This document shows positions 52,243 to 59,681 of a DNA stretch of 64,000 bases, one piece after another. The notes beneath the pieces are model-generated. The model was not told where the DNA came from and ran no database searches. It worked only from the letters and a program-made list of their open reading frames with translations. The DNA lies in NCBI RefSeq assembly GCF_000018325.1, contig NC_009922.1, positions 1,178,001-1,242,000 on the forward strand, read 5' to 3'. Made by a program: the position numbers and the translations under genes. Source of the DNA: Alkaliphilus oremlandii OhILAs (GTDB taxonomy: Bacteria > Bacillota > Clostridia > Peptostreptococcales > Natronincolaceae). Position 1 is the first letter of the stretch. Every line of letters starts with the position of its first letter.

Positions 52243-52296
52243 GAGCTGTGTAACTAAATCTATTTAAAATAGGTTTAGATCTACACGGCTCTTTTT
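52243..52296 (+). terminator. Leader terminator controlled by GlpP
   Basis: A long stem (GAGCTGTGTA / TACACGGCTC, inner CTAAATC / GGTTTAG) followed by TTTTT, between glpP and the glycerol-3-phosphate dehydrogenase gene. This is the expected target for antitermination by GlpP. Confidence 0.8.
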
Positions 52297-52344
52297 AATT
52301 TTTAATTTATTGGGGCTAGATTTTTTATAAAGGAGGAATAGCAA

Positions 52345-53775
52345 ATGTATGATGTGACAGTCATCGGTGCAGGTATAATAGGAACTTTTATAGCAAGAGA
52401 GCTTTCAAAATATCAATTGAAGGTGTTAATGGTAGATAAAGAAAACGACATCGCCAATGGAACTACAAAAGCAAATAGTGCGATTGTTCATGCTGGATAC
52501 GATGCAAAAGAGGGAACATTGAAAGCTAAATTAAATGTACGGGGAAATGAGCTCTATGAAAATATATGTAAGGAACTAGATGTTCCTTTTAAGCGAATCG
52601 GATCTCTAGTGGTAGCATTTAATGAGCAGGAGATGGAGGCGGTCAAAGAGCTGTTTGAAAGAGGGCTAGAAAATGGCGTTCCTCAGATGGAAATATTAGA
52701 TAAGGAACGTGTGTTAAAGCTTGAAAACAACTTAAATGAGGAAGTGGTAGGCGCTTTATACGCAAAGACCGCAGGAATTGTTGGTCCATGGGAGCTGGCC
52801 ATTGCTTTAGCTGAAAATGCTTTGGAAAATGGTGTAGAAATGCTACTAAACAGCCCGGTAACGGATATAAACAAAAACTCTGATGGATATTCAATTACGG
52901 CTGGTGATAGAATCATACAAAGTAAAATTATTATAAATTGTGCAGGACTTTATTCCGATGAGATTAACAATATGGTAAATACACCAAGCTTTGAAATATT
53001 GGCAAATAGAGGGGAATATAACTTATTTGATAAGTCTGTTGGGAACTTAGTGAATACTGTAGTTTTTAGATGCCCTTCAGAAGCAGGTAAGGGAGCTGTT
53101 GTTTTACCTACAGTCCATGGAAACTTATTGCTTGGGCCAACAGCAGAATCTGTAGATAGTAAATCTAATTTGAGCACAACCTTTGAAGGATTAACTTCTT
53201 TGAATGATCATGCGCAGTATACCTTGAAAGAAGTAAGCTTTAAAAATGTAATCACCTCCTTTACAGGGTTGAGGGCAAAAACGAAGAATCAAGATTTTAT
53301 TATTGAAGAATCAAAGGAGTCCCTAGGCTTTTTTAATGTAGCGGGCATCGATTCTCCAGGCCTGACTGCAGCGCCTGCAATTGCTGAGTATGTTATAGAA
53401 TTAGTAAAAGATAGAATTGAAGTTCTGGAAAAAAATCAAAGTTTTAACCCAAAGAGAAGACCGAGTATTCATTTTATAGAACTATCCCATGATGAAAAAG
53501 CAAAATTGATTGAGAAAGATCCTAGATTCGGGAGAATTATATGTCGATGTGAGAACATTACAGAAGGTGAAATCGTAGATATCATTAAAAGAAAAGCAGG
53601 GGCAACAACTCTGGATGGCGTAAAGAGAAGAGCAAGACCGGGTTCAGGAAGATGTCAAGGTGGATTCTGCGCACCGAAGGTAATGGAGATTCTTGCAAGA
53701 GAGCAGGGAATAGACATTACAGAGGTTGTAAAAGATGGGCTAGATTCTCATATATTGATAGGCGAAACCAAGTAA
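52345..53775 (+). CDS. glpA: FAD-dependent glycerol-3-phosphate oxidoreductase with C-terminal BFD domain
   Basis: A 476-residue flavoprotein of the anaerobic GlpA type. FAD motif GAGIIGTFIARELS near 8-21, DAO fold, GLRAKTK near 305, and a C-terminal BFD-like [2Fe-2S] domain with CRC near 395-397 and CQGGFC near 430-435. It oxidises glycerol-3-phosphate to DHAP with an electron route through its partner. AAGGAGG site; 16 to 30 bases before the second flavoprotein gene. Confidence 0.88.
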   Translation: MYDVTVIGAGIIGTFIARELSKYQLKVLMVDKENDIANGTTKANSAIVHAGYDAKEGTLKAKLNVRGNELYENICKELDVPFKRIGSLVVAFNEQEMEAVKELFERGLENGVPQMEILDKERVLKLENNLNEEVVGALYAKTAGIVGPWELAIALAENALENGVEMLLNSPVTDINKNSDGYSITAGDRIIQSKIIINCAGLYSDEINNMVNTPSFEILANRGEYNLFDKSVGNLVNTVVFRCPSEAGKGAVVLPTVHGNLLLGPTAESVDSKSNLSTTFEGLTSLNDHAQYTLKEVSFKNVITSFTGLRAKTKNQDFIIEESKESLGFFNVAGIDSPGLTAAPAIAEYVIELVKDRIEVLEKNQSFNPKRRPSIHFIELSHDEKAKLIEKDPRFGRIICRCENITEGEIVDIIKRKAGATTLDGVKRRARPGSGRCQGGFCAPKVMEILAREQGIDITEVVKDGLDSHILIGETK

Positions 53776-53805
53776 TATAAATAGATAAAAGTGGGAGGGA
53801 GCATT

Positions 53806-55071
53806 TTGTTACATTACGATATTGTAGTAATCGGTGGAGGTCCTGCAGGTTTAGCTGCGGCCATAGAGGCAAGAAAAAATGGAGTGAAAAAAATATTGAT
53901 CATAGAGAGAGATACTGAGCTCGGTGGAATACTGCAGCAATGTATTCACAATGGATTTGGACTGCAAGTTTTTAAAGAAGAGCTTACTGGCCCAGAATAT
54001 GCAGAAAGATTTATTAAAGAGTTAATTACTATGGGCATAGAATATAAGTTGGACACAATGGCATTGGAGGTTTCTGAAAATAAAGTGATTACAGCCGTCA
54101 ACCCAGTAGATGGAATGCTGCATATAAAAGCGGGTGCTATTATATTAGCAATGGGCTGTAGAGAAAGAACGAGAGGCGCTATTCGAATACCGGGAACTAG
54201 GCCGGCAGGCGTCATGACAGCTGGAACGGCTCAAAGATTTGTAAATATGGAAGGATATATGATTGGAAAGAAAGTCGTGATTCTTGGCTCTGGTGATATT
54301 GGATTAATCATGGCAAGAAGGCTGACCCTTGAAGGTGCAGAAGTGTTGGCTGTTGCGGAGCTTATGCCATATTCAGGTGGACTAACAAGAAACATAGTGC
54401 AATGCTTGGAGGATTTTAATATTCCGCTTTATTTGAGTCATACGGTTACCAATGTAGAAGGGCGCCATAGAGTGGAGTCTGTAACTATCGCTCAGGTAGA
54501 TGAAAGATTTAAGCCCATCGAAGGAACAGAAAAGAAATTTCAGTGTGATACTTTACTATTATCTGTTGGTTTGATTCCTGAAAATGAGTTATCTAAATCT
54601 GCGGGAATAGCGCTGGATTCTATTACTGGTGGTCCTATTGTCAATGAATCTATGGAAACCTCTGTAGAAGGAATTTTTGCATGTGGGAATGTTGTTCATG
54701 TCCATGATTTGGTGGATTGGGTTACAGCAGAGAGCAAAAGAGCAGGTATTAGTGCTGCCAAATACATTAAAGGTCAAATAGAAAATAATTGTAAAACAAT
54801 ACATCTAAAAGGAATCAATGGGGTGCGTTACATCGTTCCTCATCAAATAAGATTAGAAAATGTGGAAGAAAAAGTGGAACTTATGATGCGTGTAGATAAT
54901 ATTTATAAGGATGTAAAGCTTGTTGTTAGAAATAATACAGACGTGATAAAGGAAATAAAAAGAAATCACGTTGCCCCTGGAGAAATGGAAACGATTCAAT
55001 TAGATTTAAGCCAATGTAATTTAAATGATTGTGATGAAATTTGTGTAGAGATTGTGAAAAAGGAGGCGTAA
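53806..55071 (+). CDS. NAD(P)/FAD-dependent oxidoreductase, GlpA partner
   Basis: A 421-residue pyridine nucleotide-disulfide-fold flavoprotein: GGGPAGLAAAIEA near 8-20 for FAD, GSGDIGLIMARR near 164-175 for NAD, and ACGNVVHVHD near 289-298. A CIHNGFG in the first domain replaces a typical redox pair. It is the electron-transferring partner of the upstream glycerol-3-phosphate enzyme in clostridial operons. TTG 53806 is supported by GGGAGGGAG; earlier in-frame GTG is the ribosome site itself. Confidence 0.88.
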   Translation: MLHYDIVVIGGGPAGLAAAIEARKNGVKKILIIERDTELGGILQQCIHNGFGLQVFKEELTGPEYAERFIKELITMGIEYKLDTMALEVSENKVITAVNPVDGMLHIKAGAIILAMGCRERTRGAIRIPGTRPAGVMTAGTAQRFVNMEGYMIGKKVVILGSGDIGLIMARRLTLEGAEVLAVAELMPYSGGLTRNIVQCLEDFNIPLYLSHTVTNVEGRHRVESVTIAQVDERFKPIEGTEKKFQCDTLLLSVGLIPENELSKSAGIALDSITGGPIVNESMETSVEGIFACGNVVHVHDLVDWVTAESKRAGISAAKYIKGQIENNCKTIHLKGINGVRYIVPHQIRLENVEEKVELMMRVDNIYKDVKLVVRNNTDVIKEIKRNHVAPGEMETIQLDLSQCNLNDCDEICVEIVKKEA

Positions 55072-55073
55072 AT

Positions 55074-55487
55074 ATGGAAGCAAAAGATATGATTTGTATT
55101 GTTTGTCCTTTTGGTTGTAAGCTTAAAGTGAAACAGAATGATGCAAGTGAGTTAGGGTATTCCGTTGAAGGGAATAAATGTTTCCGAGGAAAAGACTATG
55201 GTATTAGAGAAATGACGAATCCTACAAGAGCTTTAACAACAACGGTTTCTATAATAGATGCTTCTATAAAAAGACTTCCGGTACGAACATCAGGAACGAT
55301 ACCGAAGGGATTAATAGAAGATGCAATGAAGGAGATCAATAAAATAGAAGTGAAGGCACCTGTAAAAGTAGGTGATGTTATTATTAAAAACATTCTAGAT
55401 ACAGGCGTAGATATAATATCCTCTAGAAGCATGTGCCAGGTTTCAGAAGAGTATAATTATTTGGAGCAATGCTTAGCACAGATATAA
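55074..55487 (+). CDS. DUF1667 protein, third gene of the glycerol-3-phosphate operon
   Basis: A 137-residue protein with cysteines in CIVCPFGC near 8-15 and CFRG near 37, the DUF1667 pattern. These always follow the two flavoproteins in clostridial glp operons and are taken to be a small iron-sulfur or zinc partner. ATG 55074 is behind AAGGAGGC, overlapping the end of the preceding gene's ribosome-rich tail. Confidence 0.88.
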   Translation: MEAKDMICIVCPFGCKLKVKQNDASELGYSVEGNKCFRGKDYGIREMTNPTRALTTTVSIIDASIKRLPVRTSGTIPKGLIEDAMKEINKIEVKAPVKVGDVIIKNILDTGVDIISSRSMCQVSEEYNYLEQCLAQI

Positions 55488-55526
55488 ATTATTGATAAAT
55501 AAGGGAAAAAGGGGAGGGAGAGATTA

Positions 55527-56231
55527 TTGCTAAGTAATGGGGAAATTGCTTTAAGGTTAATTTTATCAGCCCTAGCAGGTGGTATTGTCGGAATGGAAAG
55601 AGAAGCCAACAATCATCCAGCTGGGCTTAGAACCCATATATTAGTTTCTTTAGGCTCTACCCTTATTATGCTAATATCTATGTATGGATTTCAGGGACCA
55701 GGTATAAATAACAGTGGAGATCCCGCAAGATTAGCCGCTCAGGTTGTTAGCGGCATTGGATTCTTGGGCGCAGGAACAATTATAAGAACAGGAAACAATA
55801 TTCGAGGGTTAACTACTGCTGCCAGTATTTGGGTTTGTGGAGGGATAGGATTAGCGATAGGGAATGGTTATTATTTAGGAGGACTCACAACTGCTATAAT
55901 TGTTTTATTCACCTTAGGAAGTTTAGGATTTATAGAGAATAAAATCTTCAAAAATCAATACAAACTATTGAGTGTTCATTGTAGAGAAAGAGCCGGATTA
56001 ATCGGCGACATCGGACATATATTAGGAAAACATAGTATCATTATTAAAGATATTAAGGTTGACAGGGAAGACAACATTGAAGAAGGTGAGTCCTCAAGTA
56101 TAGAAATTACATTTACGCTAAAGCTACCCTCTAGATTTATAAACGATAGTTTTTTTGATGAAATTTTAAATGTCGATGGAGTAGAAGATGCATTGTGGGA
56201 TAGAGAGCTTGGAGATGCGTATTTATATTAA
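55527..56231 (+). CDS. MgtC/SapB family protein
   Basis: A 234-residue membrane protein with the MgtC core GGIVGMEREANNHPAGLRTHILVSLGS near 16-42 and GAGTIIRTGNNIRGLTTAASIW near 82-103, then a soluble ACT-like C-terminal domain. Linked in other bacteria to Mg2+ limitation and ATP synthase control. TTG start behind GGGAGGGAG. Terminated at 56258. Confidence 0.9.
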   Translation: MLSNGEIALRLILSALAGGIVGMEREANNHPAGLRTHILVSLGSTLIMLISMYGFQGPGINNSGDPARLAAQVVSGIGFLGAGTIIRTGNNIRGLTTAASIWVCGGIGLAIGNGYYLGGLTTAIIVLFTLGSLGFIENKIFKNQYKLLSVHCRERAGLIGDIGHILGKHSIIIKDIKVDREDNIEEGESSSIEITFTLKLPSRFINDSFFDEILNVDGVEDALWDRELGDAYLY

Positions 56232-56257
56232 AGAATAGATTAAGGGAAAAAAGATTT

Positions 56258-56289
56258 ATCGAGAGGGTGCTTGCATCCTCTCGATTTTT
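56258..56289 (+). terminator. Terminator after mgtC-like gene
   Basis: ATCGAGAGGGTGC / GCATCCTCTCGAT 13-base stem (one G-U) with TT loop and T tract. Confidence 0.85.
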
Positions 56290-56327
56290 CGATTTTGATT
56301 TAGATTTTGTAAAAAAGATGTTGAGAA

Positions 56328-56495
56328 CTAAACTGATTTCTTTTCGAACTCTTGTAGTTTTGTATACACTTTTTGAAAAAGAAATACAGTAGGGCTTAAA
56401 AACCCAAATACACCAAAGGCTGTTTCTAATCCAATAGTACTTCCAAGTAACATCCCTAAATATCCAGTTATTAGTGAAATTAAAATTAAAAACAT
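56328..56495 (-). CDS. Small membrane protein
   Basis: A 55-residue protein with two hydrophobic helices and a charged tail (YTKLQEFEKKSV). ATG 56495 is preceded by GAGGAGGAG, which excludes the longer frame. No family recognised. Confidence 0.6.
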   Translation of the reverse strand: MFLILISLITGYLGMLLGSTIGLETAFGVFGFLSPTVFLFQKVYTKLQEFEKKSV

Positions 56496-56633
56496 ATTTC
56501 TCCTCCTCAAAACTGATTAATTACAGTTATATACTTGTCTTTTTTGCTAAATACATTTTCTACAAAATAGAATAAAGTGATCATAGCCAAGACCAATCAT
56601 ACAATAAATCTGGATATCAAAAGATCACATGGA

Positions 56634-56828
56634 TTAAAGATAATTCAAAAATAATTCTTGTATTGAAACAAAGAATGAAAACATTGAAATAATATAGTCT
56701 GTAAATAACGTATGATTTCCTCTTGAAAAATAACAACAATATTATTAAAAGTAATAAAAATTTACCACTGTAATTAACACCACACAAGCAGGTAAAAAAA
56801 TTGAAAGTCCTATTTTACTATTCTTCAT
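56634..56828 (-). pseudogene. Possible broken small membrane protein gene
   Basis: A 64-codon frame starts MKNSKIGLSIFLPA with a hydrophobic helix and is interrupted by two adjacent stops (codons 28-29), then continues hydrophobic to TAA. Looks like a decayed membrane gene. Nothing else is visible in 56511-56918. Confidence 0.35.
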
Positions 56829-56918
56829 TCTATTTCATATTTTGTATCGATTAAATCCTAAAAGGGCGATATTAAACAGAACTGAACTTTTATTTTTTAT
56901 GAATTTGGAGAATCAGAA

Positions 56919-57449
56919 CTATTCAATCATTAGATAATAGTCTTGGCTTAAGAAAGTTTTTTCACCATTAAAACTTGTATACGAACTATCTGCATAATAT
57001 TTAAAGCCAAGTTTAGTCATAACTTTTTTTGATCCTATATTATCAACTGCATGTCTACAAAAAAACTTTTTCTCTCCTAAAATTTTTGTAGCAAAATCTA
57101 ATATAACCTTTCCAGCCTCTGTAGTCAGTCCTTGTCCCCAATATTTTTTCATAATATTATATCCAAGTTCATAACAGCCAAGTTCTTCTTTAAAGTTTAT
57201 AGAACCTGAGCCAAATAATTCTCCAGTTTCTTTTAATACAAATCCCCAGACATAATGATATTCGTTATTAATATTTTGCACTTCAATTTTTAGCCATTCC
57301 ATAGTATCATCAACAGATTTGTGTAGGTCCCATATCATAAACTTTGCTACTTCCGAATCCGATGTCCAGCGCTTAAAAATATGACGAGCATCGTTTATTG
57401 AGAGTGGTCTAAGTAGTATTCTTTTACTTTCTAATATAGGTGTAATCAT
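56919..57449 (-). CDS. GNAT family acetyltransferase (RimJ/RimL type)
   Basis: A 176-residue acetyltransferase. ESKRILLRPLSINDARHIFKRWTSD at the N terminus is typical of RimJ-like GNATs; the acetyl-CoA motif is GYNIMKKYWGQGLTTEAGKVI near 102-122; DNIGSKKVMTKLGFK near 140-154 ends the domain. Substrate unknown. Confidence 0.9.
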   Translation of the reverse strand: MITPILESKRILLRPLSINDARHIFKRWTSDSEVAKFMIWDLHKSVDDTMEWLKIEVQNINNEYHYVWGFVLKETGELFGSGSINFKEELGCYELGYNIMKKYWGQGLTTEAGKVILDFATKILGEKKFFCRHAVDNIGSKKVMTKLGFKYYADSSYTSFNGEKTFLSQDYYLMIE

Positions 57450-57546
57450 TTCCGATCGTCCTTTCCTTTGTGTAGATCTATATGACGCTGGTTAAAAAAG
57501 ATGGTGCAATATATAAGATCCTTTCGTTATTTTTTTGACCTATATT

Positions 57547-57695
57547 TTAAGTATTCTGTAAGATAGCCATTACTTTTAAGAATAAGTTTGCAAATATAAC
57601 CCCTAAACCTATATATCCAGTGCCAATAGCTGTTAAATTCATTAAAGATGCTTTCTTATCGTTACTTAACGGTGAATTACAAATTAAACCGATGG
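57547..57695 (-). pseudogene. Possible truncated small membrane gene
   Basis: About 47 open codons (SPLSNDKKASLMNLTAIGTG then a hydrophobic helix) without a convincing start; a stop immediately precedes. Either an N-terminally truncated membrane protein or a 31-residue one starting at ATG 57642. Confidence 0.3.
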
Positions 57696-57708
57696 TTTAC
57701 AATAACAT

Positions 57709-57960
57709 TTAATTCCCTTTTAGTAATTTAAATAAAAACTCACAGAGAAATTTTAGCCATACTAAAAGGATAATCGGTTCAAGATATCTTTCATAATAAA
57801 TTAAGAAATTAAAAATAAGTTTTTCCATATCTGTACTTTCTATAGAAATACTAAGATTATTAAAATATTTTAATCTAAATATAATCAATAAACTTGAAAT
57901 AAATATTGCTGTACAGATAAAATCATCGGAAAATGAACCAAACTTAAGTATTCGTTTCAT
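57709..57960 (-). CDS. Hypothetical membrane protein
   Basis: An 83-residue protein with hydrophobic segments near 15-28 and 57-75. GGAGG before ATG 57960 sets the start. No family recognised. Confidence 0.55.
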   Translation of the reverse strand: MKRILKFGSFSDDFICTAIFISSLLIIFRLKYFNNLSISIESTDMEKLIFNFLIYYERYLEPIILLVWLKFLCEFLFKLLKGN

Positions 57961-58034
57961 AAGGTAGCCTCCTTGTTTTGTGCTACTTATCATCCCAACT
58001 ACTGTTGTGTCTAAAAAGGGTAATAAGGTACAGT

Positions 58035-58259
58035 TTATTTTGATGATTCATATTCAAATGTAACAATTCTGCAATTTCTACATCTATAAGACACTAATTT
58101 CTTCATGATGAAAACTGAATCAACTAATATTTCATCTCCCAATGTAGTAAATTTCCGTTTGTTATGATCAGTCCATTTTATATCTCTAGTTGGATATATA
58201 TACCCACTCTCCATTCTCAATCCACATTTAGGGCAGCTTGCATTTTCTAAAATTGTCAT
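58035..58259 (-). CDS. Zinc-ribbon protein (DUF6487-like)
   Basis: A 74-residue protein with two CxxC pairs (CPKCG near 9-13, CRNC near 60-63), making a zinc ribbon. The YIYPTRDIKWTD segment is typical of short ribbon proteins with PF20097-type sequences. AAGGAGGAG site. Function unknown. Confidence 0.75.
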   Translation of the reverse strand: MTILENASCPKCGLRMESGYIYPTRDIKWTDHNKRKFTTLGDEILVDSVFIMKKLVSYRCRNCRIVTFEYESSK

Positions 58260-58779
58260 TTTCTTCTCCTCCTTTTAACCTTTATTCATGGAACTTTATA
58301 GAACTAGGGGTCACTGAGAATCCTACTCTTTTTTATTTTAATTATTCACGTCACATTCTTTATCTTTTGTCGTTATATTATTCTGCACAAGAAGAAAGAA
58401 ACCTTTAAAGAAATCAACCCAATTAAGAAAAAACTATCCATATTTAGATGAGCTGGAGACAGTAGACGATGGATTGAATTTGTAAGAAATCTAAAACTTT
58501 TCCTTATAACTTTTGCACATAGTTTAGATGTTTTATTATTATAAAGTCTCATAACAATAAAAGTATACGTTTATATTTCATGAACATAGAACTAATAAAG
58601 AAGAGGTTGCATTCAGATGCAGTTGCTATCATTTTCACAAAGTCTTTTAAAATACAGCTTTTAGAAGGAACTAACGTCTAAAAATTCTGTTCGTATAAAA
58701 TATAAAACAAAGATTCTATTTAGGAAAAGGAGTTTTATAGGGATCTGTAGAATATTATTTTAGTAGAGAGGTGAATTGT
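58260..58779. other. Intergenic region without recognised gene
   Basis: 520 bases of AT-rich DNA, no frame with start, ribosome site and protein-like content. A small GCATTC/GCAGTT-type repeat at 58608-58628 is not convincing as a terminator. Confidence 0.6.
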
Positions 58780-59055
58780 ATGAAAGCTATTGGAATTACT
58801 ATTTTTCTCATTTTTATTGTGGGAATAGAATTTTTATTAGATAAAAGCAGACGGGAAAAAATTGAGGAAGAAATCAATTTTATTGGAGGAAACGTTATAA
58901 ATATAGAACGCAGAAATCTTTTCACAGGTCGGGGACCCTTTTTCATTGAAGGAAAGGGAGAGACTGTTTATAAAATAGAATATGTAGTTGATGGAGTTCT
59001 GAAAGAGGGCTGGGTTAAATTTGCTGGACTCTTTGGTGTGGATTGGAGATTGTGA
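58780..59055 (+). CDS. Hypothetical single-helix protein
   Basis: A 91-residue protein: one N-terminal membrane helix, then a beta-rich charged domain (VINIERRN, YKIEYVVDGVLKEGWVKF). ATG 58780 with AGAGGTGA nearby. It overlaps the following gene (TGATG at 59053-59057), so the two are coupled. No family recognised. Confidence 0.65.
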   Translation: MKAIGITIFLIFIVGIEFLLDKSRREKIEEEINFIGGNVINIERRNLFTGRGPFFIEGKGETVYKIEYVVDGVLKEGWVKFAGLFGVDWRL

Positions 59056-59516
59056 TGAAACTATTGGATGATAAAAATTTGGGTAAAGACGAAAACTTAG
59101 TAAAGAAAGGATTAAATTTAATAGACTATAAAGAGCAAGTAATTTCCTTGTGGAATGATATGGACCATCAAAATTGGGATGCTTTGTATACATATTTCCA
59201 AGATGATGCTATAATTAATTGGAACAATACAAATGAAAGCTTTAATGTAACAGAATTTGTAAAGGCAAATGCCGAATACCCAGGAGATTGGAGCATTGAA
59301 ATTGAACGTTTAGAATGTATCCAAAACTTAGTGATTTCAGTTGTAAAAGTACAACTAAAAAGGGATGCTGTATCTGTTCATGCAACATCATTCTTCGAGT
59401 TTGAGGATGGAAAAATAAAGCTCTTAAATGAATATTGGGGAGATGACGGGGAGCCGCCTCAATGGCGGATTGAAAAGCAAATAGGAAGACATATCCTACC
59501 TAAAAAAGATCTGTAG
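59055..59516 (+). CDS. SnoaL/NTF2-like nuclear-transport-factor fold protein
   Basis: A 153-residue cone-shaped domain: VISLWNDMDHQNWDALYTYFQDDAIINWNNTN near 32-63, then ATSFFEFEDGKIKLLNEYWGDDGEPP near 113-138, the SnoaL-like pattern. ATG 59055 overlaps the previous stop. Role unknown. Confidence 0.8.
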   Translation: MKLLDDKNLGKDENLVKKGLNLIDYKEQVISLWNDMDHQNWDALYTYFQDDAIINWNNTNESFNVTEFVKANAEYPGDWSIEIERLECIQNLVISVVKVQLKRDAVSVHATSFFEFEDGKIKLLNEYWGDDGEPPQWRIEKQIGRHILPKKDL

Positions 59517-59533
59517 TGCTTCAGATCTTTTTT
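59502..59533 (+). terminator. Terminator overlapping the end of the SnoaL-like gene
   Basis: AAAAAAGATCTG / CAGATCTTTTTT 12-base perfect stem, eight-base loop; the gene's stop codon lies inside. Confidence 0.85.
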
Positions 59534-59557
59534 GCATTAGAAACTAGGCAATATGGA

Positions 59558-59606
59558 TTGACACAAAATATAGGGCATGGTAATATTTATATACGACATA
59601 TAGTGG
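59558..59606 (+). promoter_or_regulatory. nrdDG promoter with two NrdR-like boxes
   Basis: TTGACA 59558-59563, 17-base spacer, TAATAT 59581-59586. Two copies of an ATATAG-centred box (ACACAAAATATAGGGC at 59561-59576 and ATACGACATATAGTGG at 59591-59606) start 30 bases apart, three helical turns, as in NrdR-regulated promoters. Confidence 0.65.
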
Positions 59607-59681
59607 TAGGATATACCAACAAGATTCATTTAATTTTATGAATTGCATTAACTTTTTTATACATAAGGAGGATTTTCAAGA

